DNA of 64,000 bases from an uncultured Odoribacter sp. (lineage in GTDB: Bacteria > Bacteroidota > Bacteroidia > Bacteroidales > Marinifilaceae), in the NCBI GenBank assembly GCA_910578105.1, contig CAJTPD010000002.1:145269-209268 (forward strand), in the 5' to 3' direction. Shown here piece after piece: positions 19,211 to 28,417 of the stretch (positions are counted from its first letter, which is position 1; each line of letters begins with the position of its first letter). Under the pieces are notes generated by a model, which was not told the DNA's origin, did not search any database, and saw only the letters and a list, made by a program, of their open reading frames with translations. A program made the position numbers and the translations under genes.

Positions 19211-19469
19211 GAAAATAAAAGAGGAAGTCTGCGTAAAAAGGATGATTACCTGATGTTTATTTTGTTTTATGCCAGGATATATTTTAGAAAAGCGCATGTG
19301 TTTATTACGGTTGGTTTTAATTTTGATAAAGATGGGAAACAGGATGTCCTTGATTTACATAACGTGAAATCAGGACATTTTTAGATTAACTTCTTTTAAA
19401 CACGGTTCTTTTTGTTGAATTTTGGCAAATGTTTGCTTTAGCATTGACAGTTTTGGAAAAAGAAAAGAA

Positions 19470-19477
19470 TATCTTTG
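19470..19477 (+). promoter_or_regulatory. Putative -7 box for DAHP synthase/chorismate mutase gene
   Basis: TATCTTTG matches TAnnTTTG and lies 104 nt upstream of the ATG at 19582. A TTTTG lies upstream but at short spacing, so the promoter is only suggested. The predicted 5' leader would be close to 100 nt. Confidence 0.4.
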
Positions 19478-19581
19478 ACCTGGCTTCCGGAGGCTTTTTC
19501 TTGACAATACGTTTGGCTGAGAGTGATGCTGAAAGCGAATGAAATCAAAAGGATAGTAAAATAATGTTTTAATAATAAAAG

Positions 19582-20679
19582 ATGGCAGGTACACAATTAG
19601 ATTTAATCTCAGCGGAAAAATGGGGTTTATTTACCAATGTGACAAAACCAGTTGTTATTGCCGGCCCATGCAGTGCTGAAAGTGAGCAACAAATTTTTGA
19701 GACGGCTAAAGCTTTAAGAGTCGCAGGAATAGAAGTATTGAGGGCGGGAATTTGGAAGCCTCGTACTCGTCCGAATAGTTTTGAAGGGGTTGGAACAGTC
19801 GGATTGCAATGGATGCAGCGGGTGCAGCGTGAATTGGGAATGAAGGTATCTACAGAAGTGGCGAATGTAAAACATGTGTATGAGGCTTTGAAAGCCGGTG
19901 TGGATATGCTGTGGATTGGTGCCCGGACAACAGCGAATCCTTTTGCTATGCAGGAAATTTCAGATGCTTTAAAGGGTATCGATATACCTGTTTTGGTAAA
20001 GAATCCTGTCAATCCGGATGTAGAATTGTGGATAGGAGCTTTAGAACGTTTGAATTTAGCGGGTTTGAAAAAGATTGGTGTTATTCACCGGGGTTTTTCT
20101 GTTTATGGTAAGTCAAAATACCGGAATGTACCTCAGTGGCAATTGCCTATTGAAATTAAACGGCGTTTTCCGGAAATATTGATGATTTGTGATCCCAGCC
20201 ATATTTCCGGGAAAAGAGAATATATACAAGAGGTTGCCCAGCAAGCTATGGATTTAGGATTTGCCGGACTTATTGTGGAATCGCATATTTGTCCTGAAAT
20301 TGCACTTAGTGATGCTGCTCAGCAAGTGACTCCGGCGTTTTTAACAGACATACTTGGGAAATTGATTATCCGGAATATAGATACGGAAAATCTCGAATAT
20401 AAAGAGAGTATTGACGATTTGCGTGCTCAGATAGATATTATTGATAATGATTTGCTGGAACTTTTGGCCAATCGGATGAAGATTTCTGATGAAATTGGTA
20501 AATATAAGAAACAAAATAATATAACTATTTTGCAGCCGGGACGTTGGGATAATATTTTAGCAAAAGTCTCTGAAATAGGCAAAGCGAGGGGATTAGATTG
20601 TGAATTTCTGGAGAAAGTGTTTAAAGCCATACATCAGGCTTCAATTGACAGGCAGACAAAAATTATGAATAAGAAATAA
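19582..20679 (+). CDS. Bifunctional DAHP synthase / chorismate mutase
   Basis: The protein has 365 residues. The N-terminal domain (about 1-265) is a class I-beta DAHP synthase, the first step of aromatic amino acid synthesis: VVIAGPCSAES (about residue 25), RAGIWKPRTRPNSFEGVG and CDPSHISGKREY are visible. The C-terminal domain (about 275-360) is an AroQ-type chorismate mutase helix bundle with DDLRAQIDIIDNDLLELLANR and a C-terminal IHQASIDRQ. In this fusion type the mutase domain commonly mediates feedback inhibition by prephenate or chorismate. The gene stands alone, without other aro genes nearby, and ends before a hairpin at 20751-20790. Confidence 0.95.
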   Translation: MAGTQLDLISAEKWGLFTNVTKPVVIAGPCSAESEQQIFETAKALRVAGIEVLRAGIWKPRTRPNSFEGVGTVGLQWMQRVQRELGMKVSTEVANVKHVYEALKAGVDMLWIGARTTANPFAMQEISDALKGIDIPVLVKNPVNPDVELWIGALERLNLAGLKKIGVIHRGFSVYGKSKYRNVPQWQLPIEIKRRFPEILMICDPSHISGKREYIQEVAQQAMDLGFAGLIVESHICPEIALSDAAQQVTPAFLTDILGKLIIRNIDTENLEYKESIDDLRAQIDIIDNDLLELLANRMKISDEIGKYKKQNNITILQPGRWDNILAKVSEIGKARGLDCEFLEKVFKAIHQASIDRQTKIMNKK

Positions 20680-20750
20680 AATATTATTGCTTTTTTGAAG
20701 CTGGAAGGCATCAAAGATAAGGCTAAGATTTCTTGTGTCAGACCAGGAAA

Positions 20751-20790
20751 AGAATGTGTCAAAATCTATTTCAAGACTTTGACGCATTCT
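20751..20790. terminator. Hairpin between convergent genes, probable terminator
   Basis: A 13-bp stem with one G-T wobble (AGAATGTGTCAAA at 20751-20763 with 20778-20790) and a 14-nt loop lies between the DAHP synthase gene and the convergent barrel-protein gene. There is no strong T-run on either side, so efficiency as an intrinsic terminator is uncertain. Confidence 0.5.
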
Positions 20791-20805
20791 TCGGAAAAGG
20801 ATAAA

Positions 20806-21684
20806 TCAAAAAGTGAGGCCAAGCCCTGCAGTATAAAGATGTAAATCTTTGTTTTTAAATGTATTGGTGAGTGTATAGCTGCCCCATATATTGATTTTTC
20901 TGTAGCCTATCCGGGCAATTGCATCGGCTTTGAAAGGTCCCATGTTGAAACTCCCTTTGTTCTTTTTTTTATGTTTGTTGTCATTGTCATCTTCATACAC
21001 TATTTTGGTTTTAGAATGTATGCGTAAGCCTCCCATAATTCCTCCGGAAACATACATTTTTTTTGAAGAATTGGCCGGAAACTGGACTTCCATAAGTAAT
21101 GGTATAGTTAAATACAGGTTTTTAAAAGTACTTCTTTTTATTTTGTTTATTTTGGGATATTCTTGCAAAGGATGGATGATTTCTAATTTCCCTTCGGATT
21201 TGAGGAGCGAAATGTTGTCGTTATTGAATCGGAGGCGTTGATATTCAATACCGATTCCGCTGACTAATCCAAAATTATTGTGTTTGGATAAATTTATATT
21301 GTATTTACAAAAATTGAAGTGCATGGCAAATGAGTGATTCCAATCCAGTTCTAATTTTTCCCAGGCTTCAGGTAAACGGGCATAATTTATAAAACCATAA
21401 TAAAATCCGCTCCAATGGCCTTTGAACGAAGAATAGTAGCTGGTAGAGTCGTTTTTTCCTTTTTTGTAAGCCTTTTTTCCGATGATAAATAATTCGGACA
21501 CATTGCTTTCTTTTTGCTGGAAAATAGAATCCCTGAGCACTTTTCTTTTGCTTGTATCTTGTATGGATGAACGTCCCGGAGAAATAAGTAGTACTTCTTT
21601 TTGTTGATTTAGTGAATCTTTGGTGTGTTGTGCCTGGAGTTGAGCTACTAAGCAAATACAGAATAAAAATAAAATGATTTTCAT
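20806..21684 (-). CDS. Outer-membrane beta-barrel protein, function unknown
   Basis: The protein has 292 residues with a signal peptide (residues 1-18, ending LQAQ). A polar, Ser/Lys-rich linker follows (about 20-85), then amphipathic strands with aromatic girdles and a C-terminus ending TAGLGLTF; a terminal aromatic residue is typical of outer-membrane barrels. The segment NKHKKKNKGSFNMG near residue 235 looks like an extended loop. It resembles the generic PorT-like/OmpA-barrel hypothetical proteins of Bacteroidetes, but I recognise no specific family. The gene is monocistronic and faces a 0.6-kb gap upstream. Confidence 0.75.
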   Translation of the reverse strand: MKIILFLFCICLVAQLQAQHTKDSLNQQKEVLLISPGRSSIQDTSKRKVLRDSIFQQKESNVSELFIIGKKAYKKGKNDSTSYYSSFKGHWSGFYYGFINYARLPEAWEKLELDWNHSFAMHFNFCKYNINLSKHNNFGLVSGIGIEYQRLRFNNDNISLLKSEGKLEIIHPLQEYPKINKIKRSTFKNLYLTIPLLMEVQFPANSSKKMYVSGGIMGGLRIHSKTKIVYEDDNDNKHKKKNKGSFNMGPFKADAIARIGYRKINIWGSYTLTNTFKNKDLHLYTAGLGLTF

Positions 21685-22319
21685 AGCTGATATTTTAGAA
21701 TTAGTTTTATATGACGTTTAAAAGGTATGGTTTGTTACTTTATTTTCTGTTTATTCTGTAAAAGGACGGATGAATATAATGAAAAGTTACTAACTTGATG
21801 AGTAGTTTTTAATTTTTGTTTTCAGAATTTTGCTCAAATGTGACAGAATTAAAGAAAATTTATTTTCCCTGTGTCGGAATTTCCATATAGCAGGTTGTCG
21901 CTTCGATAGATATTTTTTTAAATACAATTATTTCTGAAGATAACTATTTTAAAATATGTTATTTGAAATTTATATTTAATAATTGTATATGCTATTTCTT
22001 TAATAATCATATTCTCATAAGGTGCGGTTACTTCCTTTTTAATTAGGGCAGTTTCAATGTCTAAAGTACTATTTTTAGGTTTTTCGTAAAACAGGAATGC
22101 AGTTTCCTCTGTCAGTTTTATTTTTTGAGGGACATCAGGTAGTAAAAATGAATTTTTTTTTGGTTTGAATGCGTTGCAGGTACAAGGGAGAAAAGAATTA
22201 AAAGTATTTTGAATAATAACCTGAGAAGCTGTTTTTAGTTGTGCAATAATGTATATTTTTGTTGTAAAAATAAGGAATTTGCAAGTAAACGAAAAACGTT
22301 AAGATTTAAAAATAGTTGT
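21685..22319. other. 0.6-kb gap with an open minus-strand frame lacking a start codon
   Basis: No conventional gene was found. On the minus strand one frame is stop-free from about 22302 down to a TAA at 21918-21920 (about 127 codons). Its middle reads like protein (for example LTEETAFLFYEKPKNSTLD), but the only ATG lies near the 3' end. This could be chance or the eroded remains of a gene. The right end carries a -7 box for dusB (22254-22261). Confidence 0.4.
22254..22261 (+). promoter_or_regulatory. Putative -7 box for dusB
   Basis: TATTTTTG fits TAnnTTTG. A start about 7 nt downstream would give a leader of about 50 nt before the ATG at 22320. This position makes an in-frame ATG at 22239 implausible as the start. 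No good -33 element is visible. Confidence 0.45.
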
Positions 22320-23321
22320 ATGAAGATTGCAGGAGTTGAAGTGGGAGAACAACCTTTAATTCTGGCACCTATGGAAGATGTTACAAATCCTCCTTTCCGG
22401 AAATTTTGTAAACGGTATGGTGCAGATTGGTTATATTCAGAATTTGTTTCTGCCGATGCTTTAGTACGTTCGGTGAATAAGTCTTTGAAAAAATTGGTGA
22501 TTGATGAGAAAGAAAGACCAGTCACAATTCAGATTTACGGACGTTTTATAGATTCAATGGTGGAGGCTGCGAAAATTGTGGAGGAAGTAAAACCGGATTT
22601 TATTGATATCAATTTTGGGTGTCCGGTGAAACGCGTTGCTCAAAAAGGAGCCGGGGCAGGTTTATTACGTGATATTCCTTTGATGACAGAGATGGCCAGG
22701 CAGATTGTCCGGGCTGTAAAAATTCCTGTGACGGCCAAGACTCGTTTGGGTTGGGATTGTGAGCATATTGTGATAGAAGATATTGCAAAACGTTTGCAAG
22801 ATGTCGGGATTCAGGCTTTGGCTATTCATGGGCGTACCCGTTCACAAATGTATACAGGAGAAGCAGATTGGGAACCTATAGGCCGGATAAAGAATAATCC
22901 CCGGATTAAAATCCCTATATTGGGAAACGGAGATATTACTTCTCCTCAAAGGGCTAAAGAGGCTTTTGAAAAATATGGGGTAGATGGAGTTATGATAGGG
23001 AGGGCTACGATAGGTCATCCTTGGATTTTCCGGCAAATAAAGCATTATTTTGAAACCGGAGAAATATTACCTGATTTGTCAGTGAAGGAGCAAATAGAGA
23101 TTATAAAAGAACAAATCCTCCTTGCTGTAGAGTGGATTGATGAGGTGAGAGGATTGTTACATATGAGGCGTCACATGGCATCCATGTTTAAAGGGTTGCC
23201 TCATTTCCGGGAACTTCGGATTCGTATGTTACAAGCACCTTCCATTCAGGAATTATGGCATATTTTTGATGAAATTGAAAGAAAATATTCCGGAGAATAT
23301 CCTTTGCTTTTGCCGGAATAA
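22320..23321 (+). CDS. dusB: tRNA-dihydrouridine synthase (DusB type)
   Basis: From the ATG at 22320 the protein has 333 residues. It reduces uridines in tRNA D-loops to dihydrouridine with FMN and NADPH. The TIM barrel starts with LILAPMEDVTNPPFRKFCKR. The catalytic Cys lies in INFGCPVKRVAQKGAGAGLL, and phosphate-binding segments IHGRTRSQMYTGEADW and GNGDI follow. The ATG at 22239 would add 27 residues that do not resemble the family and would lie upstream of the -7 box, so it was rejected. A bidirectional terminator follows. Confidence 0.94.
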   Translation: MKIAGVEVGEQPLILAPMEDVTNPPFRKFCKRYGADWLYSEFVSADALVRSVNKSLKKLVIDEKERPVTIQIYGRFIDSMVEAAKIVEEVKPDFIDINFGCPVKRVAQKGAGAGLLRDIPLMTEMARQIVRAVKIPVTAKTRLGWDCEHIVIEDIAKRLQDVGIQALAIHGRTRSQMYTGEADWEPIGRIKNNPRIKIPILGNGDITSPQRAKEAFEKYGVDGVMIGRATIGHPWIFRQIKHYFETGEILPDLSVKEQIEIIKEQILLAVEWIDEVRGLLHMRRHMASMFKGLPHFRELRIRMLQAPSIQELWHIFDEIERKYSGEYPLLLPE

Positions 23322-23348
23322 CTTATTTGAATATTACTATTGATACAT

Positions 23349-23386
23349 AAATACCCATCAAAAACTTTAATTTTTGATGGGTATTT
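23349..23386. terminator. Bidirectional intrinsic terminator between dusB and the DUF4870-like gene
   Basis: A perfect 16-bp stem (23349-23364 with 23371-23386, core ACCCATCAAAAA) encloses a 6-nt loop. A- and T-rich flanks provide U-tracts in both directions. It sits between convergent genes ending at 23321 (+) and 23420 (-). Confidence 0.9.
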
Positions 23387-23419
23387 TTAAATTTCTGATA
23401 ACTTTTAATCTATTTCCGG

Positions 23420-23803
23420 CTATTTCAGGAAAGTAAAGCTAAGCGGATAGGGCCATGTTTCGCCGTTATTTGCTTTCAGTGCTCCGATTATGATAAAGAA
23501 TAAGCTACAAATTCCTAAAGCAATCAATAAGAGTACTCCAATAAAAATCAGACAAAGTATACCGCTTATAATGGCATATATGACACTTGAAATAATCCAG
23601 TTCATAACTATTTTGCCATGCTTGTCAATATAAGCAGAGGTGTTTTTCTTCGTTTGCCATAATATCAATGGCAAGAGCCAACCAAAAAGTGGTACAATCA
23701 ATCCTGCAAATTGTGCAAAATGAATAAACATGGCATACTGTTTTTCTTCATTGGTTGGTTCCAGTACAACTGACGAGTTATTTTCCATGTTATTTGTTTC
23801 CAT
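23420..23803 (-). CDS. DUF4870-type small membrane protein
   Basis: The protein has 127 residues. After a polar N-terminus (1-20) come hydrophobic helices near 25-48 (FAQFAGLIVPLFGWLLPLIL) and 68-110, separated by a KKNTSAYIDKHGKIVMNW segment. That layout and the dkhgk..NW pattern are characteristic of DUF4870 (Tic20-like) proteins. Function is not established. It lies 12 nt after gltX and is probably the last gene of that operon, ending at the bidirectional terminator. Confidence 0.85.
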   Translation of the reverse strand: METNNMENNSSVVLEPTNEEKQYAMFIHFAQFAGLIVPLFGWLLPLILWQTKKNTSAYIDKHGKIVMNWIISSVIYAIISGILCLIFIGVLLLIALGICSLFFIIIGALKANNGETWPYPLSFTFLK

Positions 23804-23815
23804 TTTTATTTTAGT

Positions 23816-25336
23816 TTATAAGGTTAATAGTGCTTTTTCCATCCGGCGGATAGTCTCTTCTTTTCCGATGATTTCTATCACATCAAACATATGAGGACCT
23901 TTAGCAGCTCCTACGATTGCAACACGGAATGGATTCATTATTTTACCAAAACCTAACTGTTTTTCAGTAATCCATGCTGAGATTATTTTTTCCGTGTTAG
24001 CAAAAGAATAATCATCAATGGATTTTAAAAGTTCCAGTAATTCTTTCATTAAGGTTGCTGTATCTTCTTTCCAGTATTTTTTACTGTCTTTTTCATTAAA
24101 TGTTTCGGGTGCTACAAAGAAAAACAAGCAATCTTGGTAGAGTTCAGAAACAAAATTATACCGTTCTTTCATCAGACCGCATATTTTCTCCACTTTAGAT
24201 TTGTTGTATTCCAAGTGATTGGCTAGCAGCATTTTTCCTACTAAATCTGCTAATTCCCCGTTTGATTTTGCGATGAGGTATTTATGATTAAACCATTTTG
24301 TTTTTTCCGGGTCAAATTTTGCGCCTGATTTTTTTACTCTGTCTAACGAAAAAAGTTCGCAAAGTTCTTGCATGCTAAAGATTTCCTGGTCTGTACCGGG
24401 ATTCCAGCCCAAAAGAGCCAGCATATTGATAAATGCGTCAGGAAAATAACCATCTTCTTTGTAACCATGCCATTTTTCTCCGGTGACCGGATCTGTAAAT
24501 TCCATCGGAAATACAGGGAATCCCATTTTATTACCGTCCCGTTTGCTCAACTTTCCGTTGCCCACCGGCTTCAGAATTAGAGGAAGATGGGCAAATTCCG
24601 GCATCGTATCTTCCCAGCCGAAAGCTTTGTATAATAATACGTGCAGGGGGAGAGAAGGCAACCATTCTTCGCCTCTGATTACATGTGTAATTTTCATCAA
24701 ATGGTCATCTACTATATTGGCCAGATGATAAGTAGGCATTCCGTCTGATTTATAAAGTACTTTATCATCCAGTAAAGAGCTGTTAAAATGGACTTCTCCG
24801 CGAATGATATCATATAATTTAAGTTCCTCATTTTCCGGCATTTTAAAACGGATGACGTAATGAATTCCGGAGTTTAGCAGTTTCTTTAATTCTTCCGGAT
24901 TCATATTCAGGGAATTCTTTAGCCGGGTTCTGCTCCGGGCATTATACATAAATGTTTCCCCCTGCTCTTCGCACTCTTTGCGCATTGCATCCAATTCTTC
25001 AGCGGTGTCAAAGGAATAATAAGCATGACCTGATTCTACCAGTTGTTGTGCATATTGTTTATATATTTCTTTTCTTTCGCTTTGTCGGTATGGTCCGTAT
25101 TCTCCTCCGACACCAACTCCTTCATCTATTGTCAAACCGCACCATTTCAGCGATTCAATGATATATTCTTCTGCTCCCGGTACATATCTGGTCTGGTCTG
25201 TATCTTCAATTCTTAAAAGAAAATCTCCTCCGTAATGGCGGGCAAACAGATAATTAAAGAGTGCTGTTCTTACCCCTCCTAAATGAAGAGCTCCGGTGGG
25301 ACTCGGAGCAAATCTTACTCTGACTTTTCTTTCCAT
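23816..25336 (-). CDS. gltX: Glutamate-tRNA ligase
   Basis: The protein has 506 residues and is a class I aminoacyl-tRNA synthetase. The HIGH-type signature is in FAPSPTGALHLGGVRTALFN (residues 9-28) and the KMSKS-type loop is KLSKRDG near residue 260. The long form with inserted FPDAFINMLALLGWNPG fits Bacteroidetes GltX. Whether it also charges tRNA-Gln depends on the presence of GlnRS or GatCAB, which this window does not show. Two small genes lie upstream on the same strand (14-nt gap) and a DUF4870 gene lies downstream. Confidence 0.97.
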   Translation of the reverse strand: MERKVRVRFAPSPTGALHLGGVRTALFNYLFARHYGGDFLLRIEDTDQTRYVPGAEEYIIESLKWCGLTIDEGVGVGGEYGPYRQSERKEIYKQYAQQLVESGHAYYSFDTAEELDAMRKECEEQGETFMYNARSRTRLKNSLNMNPEELKKLLNSGIHYVIRFKMPENEELKLYDIIRGEVHFNSSLLDDKVLYKSDGMPTYHLANIVDDHLMKITHVIRGEEWLPSLPLHVLLYKAFGWEDTMPEFAHLPLILKPVGNGKLSKRDGNKMGFPVFPMEFTDPVTGEKWHGYKEDGYFPDAFINMLALLGWNPGTDQEIFSMQELCELFSLDRVKKSGAKFDPEKTKWFNHKYLIAKSNGELADLVGKMLLANHLEYNKSKVEKICGLMKERYNFVSELYQDCLFFFVAPETFNEKDSKKYWKEDTATLMKELLELLKSIDDYSFANTEKIISAWITEKQLGFGKIMNPFRVAIVGAAKGPHMFDVIEIIGKEETIRRMEKALLTL

Positions 25337-25350
25337 TATTTTGATAGTAT

Positions 25351-25608
25351 TTATGATTGTTTTTGTTGATTGTCCAGAATTTCCTGAAACATGAATTTTA
25401 CATAGGCTATTCCTTGGCGTATAGCAGTGTCTTTAGAAGTGATATTGCTTAAAATAGGTTCTGCATGATTTAGTGGTTTAGCCGGGTCGTCAGTTAACAA
25501 ATAGACGGTGTATTTTCCGTTTTTTCCGTTTTTATTTTTGCTAACCAAGCCAAACCATACGTCAATGGATTGGTCCTGGAGATATATGGTACGTTTAACT
25601 TTGTACAT
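25351..25608 (-). CDS. Small hypothetical protein upstream of gltX
   Basis: An 85-residue protein, mostly beta-strand-like in its first 50 residues with a helical tail (about 62-82). It contains no Cys and no membrane segment, and I recognise no family. Its ATG lies 14 nt inside the end of the preceding 60-residue membrane protein gene and its stop is 14 nt before gltX, so it is very likely translated within that operon. Tight spacing and normal codon use support a real gene. Confidence 0.6.
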   Translation of the reverse strand: MYKVKRTIYLQDQSIDVWFGLVSKNKNGKNGKYTVYLLTDDPAKPLNHAEPILSNITSKDTAIRQGIAYVKFMFQEILDNQQKQS

Positions 25609-25777
25609 CTTTATTGTTTTTTCTGAAATTCAACAGAGTTACTATGATTATCAAAACTGCCATCGCGCTGACGTTCAGGTATACCGGAGTCCTGTTTGTG
25701 GTCGTGTAAAGACTGATTACACTTGAAATCATGACCAGAAAAGCTGTTAATATGATTAATAACCGGATGATTTTCAT
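25595..25777 (-). CDS. Small two-helix membrane protein
   Basis: About 60 residues from the ATG at 25777. Two hydrophobic helices (about 3-22 and 34-53) are joined by YTTTNRTPVYLN, with a basic C-terminus RKNNKDVQS. An upstream in-frame ATG at 25861 would add 28 residues of low-complexity sequence and was not preferred. It overlaps the next gene by 14 nt. No family recognised; it is probably the first gene of the gltX operon. Confidence 0.55.
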   Translation of the reverse strand: MKIIRLLIILTAFLVMISSVISLYTTTNRTPVYLNVSAMAVLIIIVTLLNFRKNNKDVQS

Positions 25778-25892
25778 ATTTAGTGCATTTAAAAAACTGA
25801 ATTGTATTTTTTCAATAAATTTGAATGTGAATAAGTGCGAATTTATCTGAATGTATTTCAAAATATGTTCTTCGCTATTGCTAATTGCTGAT

Positions 25893-27023
25893 TTATAAAT
25901 TTAGTTTGTTTTTTACCGGATTCGCATAAATTTCCAGGAAAATATTATTTAGCATAGACAAATTTCCCTCTAGTTTATCCATTTTTTGCGTCATTATCTG
26001 TATGAAATTTTCTTTTTCTTCGGGTGTGTAAAACTGAGAGAACTTATTTACGGAATGAAGGAGATCATATGCAATGTAATTATTAGGCCATAGTTTAAAA
26101 TTCTTGTGGATTTTATCATCAATAATGGCCGCTAATTTTTCAATGCGGTTTCCGTTAGAAGGAAGAGTGTTCAGACTATCAAGTTCTTCACCGGTGAGTT
26201 GAGCAATGTGGAAATGTACTCTTCCTTTATAGTCGCTCAAACCCGTCAGCATGCTGTTCATGTCGGCTTCCGGAGTTTTGACATATTCTCCCAATGTCCG
26301 GGTATATAATTCCTGAGTTTTTAAGGCATCACACGGTTCCCATTCATAAGAGACGGACAGGGGCATCAGATGCAATTCTTTAAAATTATCGGCAAAGTTT
26401 GCAGACCCGCTCATTTTCAGCATTTTCAAAAGACTTTGTTGGGTTATGTCGTCTCCGTTTTTGGTTCTGCCTTCCCGTTGGGCAATCCATACTGAATTTT
26501 CATTTTCTTTGATGACTTCCCGGATGTATTTTGAACGGAGGGCTGAACTGGTCAACATTTCCCGGACTGTGATGTCACGTTCTATAACAAAGCAGGAATT
26601 CAGTTTGACTAAGTCTGTTACCCATTCATTTATAAGCAAATTACTCCCAATAGCTGCACGTGTGTATTTATTGCCATATTCTCTTAAGAGTATATTCAGT
26701 ATAGCAGAGTCCAGTATAATATCCCGGTGATTGGACATAAAAATGTAAGATTCATCTTTTTTCACCAATTCCATTCCCGTGACAGAAACGCCGTCAGTTG
26801 TTGTTTGAATCAATGACTGAATGGCCGGACCGAAGAAATGTTCCTGAAATTCGCTTCTGGTCCGGATATCTTTTAATGTGTAAATTATCGTGTCTTTGTC
26901 TATTTTCGTTAAACGGGAAAATAGTGTCAGAAATTCTTGAGATTGGCACAGACGGTTGCTTGCTGCTTCAATTTCGTTCCCGCAATAAGGTCTGATACTG
27001 TCAAATTCGGAATCCGATGTCAT
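25893..27023 (-). CDS. PlsC/PlsB-like 1-acyl-glycerol-3-phosphate acyltransferase family protein
   Basis: The protein has 376 residues. The acyltransferase core shows the block I signature SNHRDIILDSA (about residue 98) and a later block REGRTKNGDD (about 175), equivalent to the EGTR-type phosphate-binding block. These occur in enzymes that acylate glycerol-3-phosphate or lysophosphatidate during membrane lipid synthesis. There is no membrane helix, so the enzyme may be peripheral. The exact acceptor cannot be told from sequence. It has its own -7 box at 27081-27088 and is the only gene of its unit. Confidence 0.85.
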   Translation of the reverse strand: MTSDSEFDSIRPYCGNEIEAASNRLCQSQEFLTLFSRLTKIDKDTIIYTLKDIRTRSEFQEHFFGPAIQSLIQTTTDGVSVTGMELVKKDESYIFMSNHRDIILDSAILNILLREYGNKYTRAAIGSNLLINEWVTDLVKLNSCFVIERDITVREMLTSSALRSKYIREVIKENENSVWIAQREGRTKNGDDITQQSLLKMLKMSGSANFADNFKELHLMPLSVSYEWEPCDALKTQELYTRTLGEYVKTPEADMNSMLTGLSDYKGRVHFHIAQLTGEELDSLNTLPSNGNRIEKLAAIIDDKIHKNFKLWPNNYIAYDLLHSVNKFSQFYTPEEKENFIQIMTQKMDKLEGNLSMLNNIFLEIYANPVKNKLNL

Positions 27024-27080
27024 ATTATTTGATTAAAATGGGTTGCTTTTGTTATGCTTATATAATATACTTTTTCGATG

Positions 27081-27088
27081 CAAAGATA
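27081..27088 (-). promoter_or_regulatory. Putative -7 box for the acyltransferase gene
   Basis: TATCTTTG on the minus strand matches TAnnTTTG, 57 nt upstream of the ATG at 27023. A weak TTTC lies about 19 nt further upstream. The box sits in the gap after the aminotransferase gene. Confidence 0.45.
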
Positions 27089-27142
27089 ATAAAAAAGCTA
27101 TAAGCAGAAAGTTTAAGGTTAAAAGCTGATTGCTATTGCCTC

Positions 27143-28363
27143 TTAACTCTTTGTTAATGTTTCAGGTACGACTCTGCCGGGATAGGTTTGCAGTGCAACC
27201 GAAAGTATTTCTACGGCTTTTTGCAGTTCACTGATTTTTAGAACATATGCGATTCTGGCTTCATTTTTTCCTAATCCCGGTGTATGATAAAATCCGCTGG
27301 CCGGGGCTAGCATAACCGTTTGTCCATTATAATCAAATTCTTCCAATAGCCATCGGGCGAATTTTTCGGCATCATCCACTGGTAGTCTTACTATGGAGTA
27401 AAAGGCACCTTTTGGTAGGGGACAAATAACTCCCGGGATTTTATTTAATTCTTCTACCATAAAATTCCGTCTTTGAATGTATTCGTCATAAACTTTCTGG
27501 AAATATTCATCTGTAGTATCCAGAGAAGCTTCTGCTGCGATTTGTCCTAATGCCGGCGGGCATAAACGGGCCATACCGAATTTCAGCGAAGTGCTTAATA
27601 TGTCCTGGTTACGGGTGATGATGGCTCCGACCCGTATACCGCATTCACTATAACGTTTCGACATCGAATCAAAAAGAATGGTATTTTGTTCTATTTCTTT
27701 CAGATTCAGGACTGAATAATGTTGCAGACCATCATAACAATATCTTCTGTACACCTCGTCCGAATATAGGAATAAATTGTATTTTTTTACAATATTCGCA
27801 AGTGCCTCCAATTCTTTTTTAGAATATAGATAACCTGTTGGATTGTTGGGATTTATAATGACAATTCCTTTGGTTTTAGGAGTAATTAATTTTTCAAATT
27901 CACTGATAGGAGGCAGAGCAAAATTATTTTCTATTTTAGCAGTAACTGCTTTAATTTTTGCTCCGGTCATAACAGCGAAAGCTGCGTAATTTGCATAAAA
28001 TGGTTCGGGTATGATTATTTCGTCTCCTTCGTTTAAAGTACTCATGAAAGCAAAAAGGATGGCTTCTGAGCCACCGGTAGTGATGAGAATTTCTTGTTCC
28101 GTGATGGGTATACCCAGTTTTTGGTAATAACCGGCTAATTTGGTCCGGAGGCTGTAATTGCCGGCAGATGCAGTATATTCTATTACAGAGAGCTGCATGC
28201 GACGGACTACCTCAAGGGCTATTTCGGGAGTTTGAATGTCTGGTTGTCCGATGTTCAAATGGAAAACCTGTATGCCTTTCTGTTTGGCTTTGTCTGCATA
28301 CGGAACGAGTTTCCGGATAGGAGAAGCCGGAATAGCTTTACCTTTGTCAGAGATTTGTAACAT
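27143..28363 (-). CDS. Class I/II PLP-dependent aminotransferase (aspartate aminotransferase-like)
   Basis: The protein has 406 residues, the normal size for fold-type I class I aminotransferases. Visible motifs are TTGGSEAILFAF (about residue 90), NPNNPTGYLYS (about 172), the DEVYRRY segment and the PLP lysine in DSMSKRYSECGIRVGA (about 235), with a C-terminal Arg in EARIAYVLK. The substrate is uncertain; aspartate or another amino acid is possible. It is the last gene of the pyrH-dxs-crp-aminotransferase run, 54 nt after the Crp-type gene. Confidence 0.88.
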   Translation of the reverse strand: MLQISDKGKAIPASPIRKLVPYADKAKQKGIQVFHLNIGQPDIQTPEIALEVVRRMQLSVIEYTASAGNYSLRTKLAGYYQKLGIPITEQEILITTGGSEAILFAFMSTLNEGDEIIIPEPFYANYAAFAVMTGAKIKAVTAKIENNFALPPISEFEKLITPKTKGIVIINPNNPTGYLYSKKELEALANIVKKYNLFLYSDEVYRRYCYDGLQHYSVLNLKEIEQNTILFDSMSKRYSECGIRVGAIITRNQDILSTSLKFGMARLCPPALGQIAAEASLDTTDEYFQKVYDEYIQRRNFMVEELNKIPGVICPLPKGAFYSIVRLPVDDAEKFARWLLEEFDYNGQTVMLAPASGFYHTPGLGKNEARIAYVLKISELQKAVEILSVALQTYPGRVVPETLTKS

Positions 28364-28417
28364 ATCGTGTTATTTTAAAAGTACTCTATAAAATAGTTTT
28401 TCAATATACAATATTTT

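Larger units (their letters stand above)
19178..19581. other. Intergenic region between polA and DAHP synthase gene
   Basis: About 400 bp between divergent genes. It holds a -7 box for each direction (19203-19210 minus, 19470-19477 plus). Short open frames here have no recognisable protein features. No tRNA, repeat or convincing attenuator was seen; the weak hairpin near 19490, followed by five T residues, has only a 4-bp stem. Confidence 0.5.
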
